Assembly (NCBI GenBank): GCA_938010655.1
Contig: CALLVA010000118.1
Span: 1 to 33,399, forward strand
DNA: 33,399 nucleotides
Direction of reading: 5' to 3'
DNA from: an uncultured Parvularculaceae bacterium
GTDB taxonomy: Bacteria; Pseudomonadota; Alphaproteobacteria; Caulobacterales; Parvularculaceae
Shown: positions 9,577 to 16,107 of the stretch, in pieces
How the letters are laid out: each line of letters begins with the position of its first letter
How positions within the stretch are numbered: the stretch's first letter is position 1
Program-made: the position numbers and the translations under genes
Notes under the pieces: model-generated
Told to the model about the DNA's origin: nothing
What the model saw: the letters and a program-made list of their open reading frames with translations, nothing else
Database searches by the model: none

Positions 9577-10248
9577 GTGTCGTCGCGTTTAATATGTGTA
9601 GTGAGCATTATGATGTTTTGCATCATGCCGTGGCATGCGCAAGCAGCAACGGCGCAGTTCACGGCTGATACTGGCGCTGCTGTACAAGCCAGCGATGTGA
9701 ATGTGCTTGATGGTACCGGGTATACTTTGGATGAAAATGGTACATTGACCATTCAGTTTACCGACCTTTTTGCGACTTCCGCTACCGATAGCTTTACACT
9801 GTATCATTATAGTACAGAGCCCTTTGGCAGTTCGTTTTCTTTTAGTTGGGGGTATATGGATGACACTGGCGCAATTGTATATCAGTCATCTGCGGAATAC
9901 CCTTATGCACAACCAGGCGGCAGTTCATTCAGCGTCGGCTTTGCTTTTTGGGGATGTACGGCCAACACGCCGGGTTGTAACTTCATTCAAATAAATGGCG
10001 ACACAGCTGGTTTTACGCTTGATGCCCTCAGCTTGAATGGCGCAATTGTCAATCTTGTGGGAGCGCCGCCAACGCCAGAGCCATCAACATGGATGCTGTT
10101 GATTTTAAGTTTTGCTTTCGTAGGGTACCAACTGAAACGAACAGAAAGAGCGGGCAAAAATGCGCCGTCCATATATGAACCGGCGCATTATTCTGCGATA
10201 CAAAGGCCGCATCTTAAGAATGAATTAGGGCTAAACAGGATAAGTTAG
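9577..10248 (+). CDS. PEP-CTERM sorting domain protein 1 (likely GTG start at 9577 after GAGGAG; frame opens at 9553)
   Basis: Signal peptide (LICVVSIMMFCIMPWHAQA); C-terminal PTPEPSTWMLLILSFAFVGYQLKR with PEP codons at 10075-10083. Confidence 0.88.
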   Translation: MSSRLICVVSIMMFCIMPWHAQAATAQFTADTGAAVQASDVNVLDGTGYTLDENGTLTIQFTDLFATSATDSFTLYHYSTEPFGSSFSFSWGYMDDTGAIVYQSSAEYPYAQPGGSSFSVGFAFWGCTANTPGCNFIQINGDTAGFTLDALSLNGAIVNLVGAPPTPEPSTWMLLILSFAFVGYQLKRTERAGKNAPSIYEPAHYSAIQRPHLKNELGLNRIS

Positions 10249-10251
10249 GCC

Positions 10252-10881
10252 ATGATCCCTTTTCGTTTTATATCGAAGTCTGGCTCCATAGCGGGGCTTT
10301 TTCTGATTTTGACTTGCCTTGCACCATCTGCCTTGGCGGGGACGGCTTATTTTCAATCTGATGCAGAAATTTTGACAGAAGCTGATTATCAAACGCTTTC
10401 AACGGCAAATGCTGAAAGCTATACAATTGGTCGTGGCGACACTTTGTTCATTGAACTGGAAGATCCATTTGCCGCTAGTAGCGCTGATGATTTGTTGACG
10501 CTGTATTACACGAATAATGATCGGCGCCGTCAGCAATTTGGGATTAACTTTGGATATGAACAAAATGGCGTTATCGAATGGGCCTTTGCAAATCCAACAT
10601 TTTTTGATGTAAGGGGTAGCGGCTCTGTTTCCTTATTTGGCTTTTCGAACTTCTGCTCTGTTGCTGGTGGCTGTACATTTATCTCTTTGACTGGCGGCAA
10701 TGGAAATGGCGGGCGCGGATTTAATCTTGATGCGGTTGCTGTCAATGGTGAGTTCTTAAGCGCCGCCGCGCCAACACCAGAACCAAGCCTGTGGGCTTTA
10801 ATGATCACTGGATTTATGTTTGTTGGATGGCGTTTAAAACAGACTAAATCTGATATGTCCGCCCTTCAGCCGACCTCTTAA
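10252..10881 (+). CDS. PEP-CTERM sorting domain protein 2 (tandem paralogue of the preceding gene)
   Basis: Signal peptide (IAGLFLILTCLAPSALA); C-terminal PTPEPSLWALMITGFMFVGWRLKQTK with PEP codons at 10777-10785; shares LDA(L/V)(S/A)(L/V)NG and Cys-pair blocks with protein 1. Confidence 0.92.
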   Translation: MIPFRFISKSGSIAGLFLILTCLAPSALAGTAYFQSDAEILTEADYQTLSTANAESYTIGRGDTLFIELEDPFAASSADDLLTLYYTNNDRRRQQFGINFGYEQNGVIEWAFANPTFFDVRGSGSVSLFGFSNFCSVAGGCTFISLTGGNGNGGRGFNLDAVAVNGEFLSAAAPTPEPSLWALMITGFMFVGWRLKQTKSDMSALQPTS

Positions 10882-11123
10882 GGGTCTTGCGGGTCGCTTA
10901 AAGGCTGTTTGGCCAAATAGATCACAGATGCGAGCGCAAGAAACAAAGCGCCGCCGCCTACAATATGATATCCCTCATCGCCAGCCCAATTCGCAATGGC
11001 GCATCCAATAGATATGCCCACATAAGGCCAAAGAGGCTCATCTTGGCGTTGCAAGCGATAGAAGAAAAGAGCGACAGCGACAATGAATATCGCAGTAGAT
11101 GCAAAATCATATATGGATGTCAT
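10878..11123 (-). CDS. Small membrane protein, resembles the XrtV sorting-system accessory protein type (recalled, unverified)
   Basis: 81 aa: MTSIYDFASTAIFIVAVALFFYRLQRQDEPLWPYVGISIGCAIANWAGDEGYHIVGGGALFLALASVIYLA; AAGGAAGGG SD upstream; next to PEP-CTERM genes. Confidence 0.7.
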   Translation of the reverse strand: MTSIYDFASTAIFIVAVALFFYRLQRQDEPLWPYVGISIGCAIANWAGDEGYHIVGGGALFLALASVIYLAKQPLSDPQDP

Positions 11124-11191
11124 GAGCCCTTCCTTTCTTTCTTTCAGGAAGAACTATGCCGTGAAAACATTAATGGCTTATTGCGAGAGCT

Positions 11192-11986
11192 TTAATTTCC
11201 CCACAACTCCATTGTTGAGTTTAACCGTGTCAGTGTCTTTGAAGCTGCGCGGAACTGAAGCAAATCACCGACTTGAAATACATCCCCGGTCATGGCCACA
11301 GGGTCTGCCACAAATGGTAGGATATCCATGCTTGCAGGGCCGCCATTTTGATCTGTCAGAAGCAATATTTTTTCACGCCCCGTTTTCGTCATGACACGGA
11401 ATGATGGGGGAATACCGCCTCGAATGCAAAGACTAGCGCAAGCTTTATGGGTCCGCCCTGTTGAGGGGCGCATCACCCCTAAAAAGCATTTCGTATCTAA
11501 GATTTGACCTTTGAGCGTGATGCCGCTGGCAATCTTCTCTGTTTTTGGGGTGGGGTATAAGCCGAAATTTTCTGCCGTTGGCGTATACCATTTATTGAGC
11601 AAGGGAGGCACCTCAAGCATTTGGCGCGTGCCTCTCTCAATCAAAACGCCCTTGGCCTCAACCGCCGCGCCCTTAATATTCTCAAGATCAAGAGCGGAAA
11701 TACATTTCCCTTGGGCCACCAACAAAACTGTTTTCATGGCAAAATCTTTATCCGCCACCGGCACGAGCAAATGTGGATAGGGCAGTTTTTGAAATAAGCC
11801 ACGTATCGTATGAATTTTACCCGTCTGCCAAGAACCCGCCCCAGGGTCAGATAGAGTGTTCGCCACGGCCCATGATAAACCAGCCACGCCCGCAAGACCA
11901 ACAGGTACAGCGCCCAGCAAAAAGCGTCGATCCACACTTGGTGTCTCGCCCCAGCCAATGAAAAAAGGATCCTGATCTTTGGTCAT
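11192..11986 (-). CDS. Conserved uncharacterised protein with Tat-like RR signal/anchor and DTKCFLGVMRP...HKACASLCIRGGIPPSF motif (frame opens at 12022; likely ATG at 11986)
   Basis: N-terminal SVDRRFLLGAVPVGLAGVAGLSWAVA; Cys/His motif at 11399-11497; SD AGGGG before ATG 11986. Confidence 0.82.
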   Translation of the reverse strand: MTKDQDPFFIGWGETPSVDRRFLLGAVPVGLAGVAGLSWAVANTLSDPGAGSWQTGKIHTIRGLFQKLPYPHLLVPVADKDFAMKTVLLVAQGKCISALDLENIKGAAVEAKGVLIERGTRQMLEVPPLLNKWYTPTAENFGLYPTPKTEKIASGITLKGQILDTKCFLGVMRPSTGRTHKACASLCIRGGIPPSFRVMTKTGREKILLLTDQNGGPASMDILPFVADPVAMTGDVFQVGDLLQFRAASKTLTRLNSTMELWGN

Positions 11987-11987
11987 A

Positions 11988-13061
11988 TTAAGCCCCTTCC
12001 TCAAAACTGGTGCCTGATCCAAGGGTGATACCGTCAGATTTCTCGCCTAAAGCATTGGGCTTGTGAAAGACGAAAATAAATCCGTCTTCCAGTTTCACAT
12101 TATAAGTCGCGATTTTTTCCGTATACGGTGCAGGCGCAACGCCATCAACAAGTTTGAATTGAAACCCATGCCAAGGACAAGTCACGCATCCATCCAGGAT
12201 CTTGCCCTCCCCCAAGGGGCCGCCCTGATGCTTACAGACATTGGTCACTGCTCTGAAAGTATTACCATCCCGGAAGACCGCTACCCGATCTCCCCCGCGC
12301 ACCATAACTGTTTTGGCGCGTGCCATGGGAATTTCATCAACACGTCCAACGCGCACCCAGCCTTCATTTTGCATTTTGACCGGCGCATTATCGATACTGG
12401 ATTCGTGTCGGCCAGCCAATAAGTGCAAAATACTGATCCCGCCTAAGGCGCTTCCCGTTAAAATTGGATATAGCCAGGACCGCTCCGTTAAAAGGGCGCC
12501 CAGCACAATATGAAAAACAAGTAAGCCATATGCAAAATACACAGTCATATGGATGAATTTCCAAGTGCTCGCGGAAAGATTATGGAGCCAAAAATCATGG
12601 CTGGTAAAAGCCATCACAGCCAAGATTACAAAAGCAATCAGTCCGTACACCTCAAAAGGAATGCCCCCCAAAGGCACTGCCTCTTGGCCGCTAATGAAAA
12701 TAGAGACCAGCGGGTTTAATTCCCCTGCCCCGTGATACCACATTAATGACAGGCCAAAATGAGCGCTGGCAACGAGAAACGTTAGAACCCCAAAATGCCT
12801 GCGATTATAAAGAAGGGGCAAGAAACGTGGCGTCATCCGCGCCAAGGGGCCTATGGCCAAAATGATTGTTAGCATCGCAAATGCCAATGTGCCGAGCGCG
12901 CGGATCAACAGAATAACCGGATCTGCGACATTCCCACTTTCATGGGCCTGTAGGCCAATCACCATGAAAATCGCGAGATAAAGACCCGCGCCTATTAAGA
13001 GGCACACATCATAAATGATCTTGGTTCTGTTCCATTGAACAACTTGATATTTTACTCCCAT
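11988..13061 (-). CDS. Ferric-reductase-like transmembrane domain fused to a C-terminal Rieske [2Fe-2S] domain
   Basis: Multi-TM N-terminus with candidate heme histidines (RRHFGVLTFLVASAHFG, KFIHMTVYFAYGLLVFH); Rieske ligand motif CKHQGGPLGEGKILDGCVTCPWHGFQF at about 12168-12236. Confidence 0.9.
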   Translation of the reverse strand: MGVKYQVVQWNRTKIIYDVCLLIGAGLYLAIFMVIGLQAHESGNVADPVILLIRALGTLAFAMLTIILAIGPLARMTPRFLPLLYNRRHFGVLTFLVASAHFGLSLMWYHGAGELNPLVSIFISGQEAVPLGGIPFEVYGLIAFVILAVMAFTSHDFWLHNLSASTWKFIHMTVYFAYGLLVFHIVLGALLTERSWLYPILTGSALGGISILHLLAGRHESSIDNAPVKMQNEGWVRVGRVDEIPMARAKTVMVRGGDRVAVFRDGNTFRAVTNVCKHQGGPLGEGKILDGCVTCPWHGFQFKLVDGVAPAPYTEKIATYNVKLEDGFIFVFHKPNALGEKSDGITLGSGTSFEEGA

Positions 13062-13255
13062 GGCTCAGCCTCCTCTAAAGGACCATTGAGGGGATCACTG
13101 AGTGGGTCACTGGGCGCTTCCAAACGGTCGAGCATCGCTTCATTTTCGTAAACCGGGCTTGCGCGCAGTTTTATGGAAGCAAAAAAGAGGAGGATTAAGA
13201 GTGGGCCAAGAAATGACCAAATCCAAAAATGAGATTGGCGCAGGCGTTTCGTCAT
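13052..13255 (-). CDS. Small single-TM protein (MTKRLRQSHFWIWSFLGPLLILLFFASIKL...)
   Basis: ATG at 13255 preceded by GAGGAG SD; ATGA overlap with the upstream gene stop at 13252; overlaps the Rieske-fusion start. The longer frame from 13339 is less likely. Confidence 0.72.
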   Translation of the reverse strand: MTKRLRQSHFWIWSFLGPLLILLFFASIKLRASPVYENEAMLDRLEAPSDPLSDPLNGPLEEAEPWE

Positions 13256-13497
13256 GACTTGCTCCTCGGCCAAATGAGTTTCAATGTCATCAACGGCCAC
13301 AAAAGAACGAGGCCCGGCAACAAGATGAGGCGTGTCCAAAAACTCATGCCTTGCATGGCAGGATCAACCCGGCGTGGCGCGATCCCTAAAAAAAACAAGG
13401 CGATTGCTGCACCGATCAATAAATAGATCAATCCCAGTTCAACCACGGATTCAGCTGTCTCAAATGACAATGATCTTCCCTCCGGCCAAAATATCAA
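13252..13497 (-). CDS. Small two-TM membrane protein
   Basis: 81 aa with two hydrophobic segments (ELGLIYLLIGAAIALFFLGIAP; FWTRLILLPGLVLLWPLMTLKLIW); ATGA coupling to the next gene. Confidence 0.72.
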   Translation of the reverse strand: MIFWPEGRSLSFETAESVVELGLIYLLIGAAIALFFLGIAPRRVDPAMQGMSFWTRLILLPGLVLLWPLMTLKLIWPRSKS

Positions 13498-13636
13498 CGC
13501 TGGAATACCATTGCGCTTTTCACCAACATTGATAGTAGCGAAATTTTAGGTGTTGGGAAGTGTGTTCCTGAGCTGGGCAAGAATTGTGATCAAAAAGCCA
13601 TAACGACGTTAACCAATAGGCTTCTTCAAACTTTCG

Positions 13637-14518
13637 CTATGGGCGAAGCACGCGGCGCATTTTAATGCGGTTTTTCGCGGCGAGATCAGGGTCTTGAAAA
13701 GACCAAATCTCACGATCTGACCCTTCATACACCATCTCATAAACACCTTGCTCAATAGCGCGGCGCAGCGCCACGTGGCGTGGTTCATTCTCTGTATAAC
13801 CAGCTTCCATTTCCAGAAGTGAGTTGGAGTCTACAAATTTAAAGACAGCACCATTTACGGCAACGGAATAAATTGTTTTCGAGACTTCGACAGAAAGAAG
13901 CACTTCGCCTGACGTCACGGAGACCAAGCGCAAATAAATTGTCACGTAATCAACTTGATATTGCGTATCGGCGCCAATCCCCAAATATCGAGCGCCCGCC
14001 CCCCCTGTTTCAATATTCGTATCAAAACCAGCAATTTCCCCTGTCACCATTACAGCTGAATAGGCAATTGGCGGCACAGGGCCTAATGCAGCGGTTTGAC
14101 CATATTGATCTCTCGTTCCCCGAATAAGCTGGCGTTCCTGCAAAACATCGTCAATGCGATAGCGGTCTAAGACACGAAACCATTTGCCATGGCCTGTCTT
14201 ATACAATGTGTCGATCAACATGCTGGCACCGCCTTGTGTGACAGCTCGTGAATTTGTGGGGAAGCCCTCGCCGCGCTCAAACTTGCCCGTTGCATCTCGG
14301 AAATTATAAACCGCAACTTCAATACGTTGGGATGGTGCATCCATCTTGATCAAACGATCTTCTTCGATAGTGACCAATTTTTGGGGTTCTGTTAGCAGAA
14401 ATTGATTTGTGATCGTCTTATCTGTCGGCTGTTGTGGCACAAGCTGACAGCCCGTCACAAAAAACACCATGAGCAGACAACTCAAAGGTCCTTTTGAAAA
14501 TTCCCACATGTAACGCAT
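13637..14518 (-). CDS. csgG: CsgG/HfaB family curli-type outer-membrane secretion lipoprotein
   Basis: Lipobox VTGC; VAVYNFRDATGKFERGE...RAVTQGGASMLIDTLYKTGHGKWFRVLDRYRIDDVLQERQLIR; SVEVSKTIYSVAVNGAVFKFVD. Confidence 0.92.
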   Translation of the reverse strand: MRYMWEFSKGPLSCLLMVFFVTGCQLVPQQPTDKTITNQFLLTEPQKLVTIEEDRLIKMDAPSQRIEVAVYNFRDATGKFERGEGFPTNSRAVTQGGASMLIDTLYKTGHGKWFRVLDRYRIDDVLQERQLIRGTRDQYGQTAALGPVPPIAYSAVMVTGEIAGFDTNIETGGAGARYLGIGADTQYQVDYVTIYLRLVSVTSGEVLLSVEVSKTIYSVAVNGAVFKFVDSNSLLEMEAGYTENEPRHVALRRAIEQGVYEMVYEGSDREIWSFQDPDLAAKNRIKMRRVLRP

Positions 14519-14564
14519 CCCCCAACCCCGCTCTGAACAATGAACAAGGCTCTTCTATTATTTT

Positions 14565-14963
14565 TTAAAATACTGGTGCAGGTAGAACGATTGATGTTGA
14601 CACACCTGCTGGATCAACAATCACAATATTCAGGTTTTCGCCGATTCTATCAAAATTAATTGATGTCTCGCCAAATTGAAAAGTGCCGCTTTCTTGGGCA
14701 TTTTCACCATAAATCTGATCCGTGATTTCAAGCGCAATTTGGCTCAACAAACGCGATGTAATAATGTCTTCAAAATTATCTATCGCACTTGGCCGTTCAA
14801 ATCTTTCAGGGTCTTTTTGAGCCGCTGCAATTCCCAATAAATGAGCTGAATTAAAAGAATTACCGCCAAAGCTTGGATTGCGCGGTGTATAAACCAACGG
14901 TTCCGCAGCTGCATGAGCAAATGTCGCTATGGACAAAAATGCGCCAATTACAATCGTCTTCAT
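14565..14963 (-). CDS. csgF: CsgF-like curli assembly protein (ATG at 14963; frame opens at 14975)
   Basis: Signal peptide MKTIVIGAFLSIATFAHAAA, then EPLVYTPRNPSFGGNSFNSAHLLGIAAAQK, the CsgF signature region. Confidence 0.92.
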   Translation of the reverse strand: MKTIVIGAFLSIATFAHAAAEPLVYTPRNPSFGGNSFNSAHLLGIAAAQKDPERFERPSAIDNFEDIITSRLLSQIALEITDQIYGENAQESGTFQFGETSINFDRIGENLNIVIVDPAGVSTSIVLPAPVF

Positions 14964-15046
14964 ATTACCCCCCAAAGGTGATGCGTCCTACAACGCTCTT
15001 ACTGTTAACCTTACATTAACACGATAAATCACACGCGCAAAATTAA

Positions 15047-15070
15047 AAAAGGGAGCCAAAGCTCCCTTTT
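15047..15070 (-). terminator. Rho-independent terminator downstream of the curlin gene
   Basis: Perfect 10-bp inverted repeat aaaagggagc-caaa-gctccctttt; on the minus strand it is followed by TTAATTTTG, 23 nt after the curlin stop. Confidence 0.85.
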
Positions 15071-15092
15071 AAACAGTCAATTTAAGGTTGGC

Positions 15093-15866
15093 TTATTCGC
15101 CAATGAAACCTTCAAACTGAACGATGCTGACATTAGCAAAGTCGCCTACTTCTAGAGCGTAGTTTAGGCCATTACCAAACTGATCGACATCAACCCGAGC
15201 GCTGTTGCCTGTTGCTTTTAGGTTCACAGTATTATTGTTGCCGAACTGACCGACAACAAATGTGTTCCGGGTGCCTTCAGAAAGAAGAGTAGACCGGTTG
15301 CTGTTGCCTGTTTGACGGGTTGTGAAGACGTTATTGTCGCCAAATGCTCTTGAGCTAGCAATGTTGCCATTGCCTTCTTGGAAGGTGAAGGCTTTGTTAC
15401 CATCTCCAACGAAAACCTGAATGGCAGTGTTGTCATCGCCAGTCTGACGGTTCTGAGAAGAGTTACCGTCCCCAGAAGCTGTATTCGTTGCAGTGTTATC
15501 ATTGCCATTTTGAACAGACAGAAGACCGTTGCTATCACCAAAATCAAGATGTGTCGCCAAGTTGGAATCACCAGACTGAAGCATTGTCACTGATGAATTT
15601 GAAGACAAACCTGTTTGATTTACGCGCGCTGTGTTACCGTCACCTGAAAATTGCTTTACAGTCGCGGTACCAAAATCACCAGCTTGCGTAATGGTTACAG
15701 ACCCATTGTCGCCACTCGTTTGATAAATCCATGTATTATCAACACCAGTGTCCGTAATAGAAATTGTATTTCCTGTACCAGTGTCAATTTGTGCAAAGGC
15801 CATACCGCATGCTGCGATAGAGGCTGCTGCGATCGTTGCTGTAGTTTTTAGAATTGTTTTTTTCAT
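15093..15866 (-). CDS. Curlin-repeat (CsgA/CsgB-like) amyloid subunit
   Basis: Signal peptide MKKTILKTTATIAAASIAACGMAFAQ; about 20 consecutive roughly 11-residue units starting G(D/N)xN, with the QxGxxN ladder (QTGDDN, QEGNGN, QTGNSN, QFGNNN). Confidence 0.9.
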   Translation of the reverse strand: MKKTILKTTATIAAASIAACGMAFAQIDTGTGNTISITDTGVDNTWIYQTSGDNGSVTITQAGDFGTATVKQFSGDGNTARVNQTGLSSNSSVTMLQSGDSNLATHLDFGDSNGLLSVQNGNDNTATNTASGDGNSSQNRQTGDDNTAIQVFVGDGNKAFTFQEGNGNIASSRAFGDNNVFTTRQTGNSNRSTLLSEGTRNTFVVGQFGNNNTVNLKATGNSARVDVDQFGNGLNYALEVGDFANVSIVQFEGFIGE

Positions 15867-16107
15867 TATTGATCTCCCCCAAAACGTTGGGCTTTTTAGA
15901 GTTAAAACATGCACAACAGGCGAAAGGGAGTTTTTTACTCACACAGTCCCCCCGGCTCTGAGTAACATGGTTAATTTAGCGTCAAGCCTAATCTTTATGC
16001 AAGCCTTTAATGGCATAATTAATGTTCTTACAAATGATTCATCTTTACCCAACACAGTTTTCACGCGTAAAATGTTTTGCCCTTGCGACACACAACTTGA
16101 ACGTGCG

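Noticed and set aside
13076-13130. Degenerate tetrapeptide tandem (SDPL/SDPL/NGPL) in the small TM protein
   Set aside because: Too short and divergent to call a repeat element.
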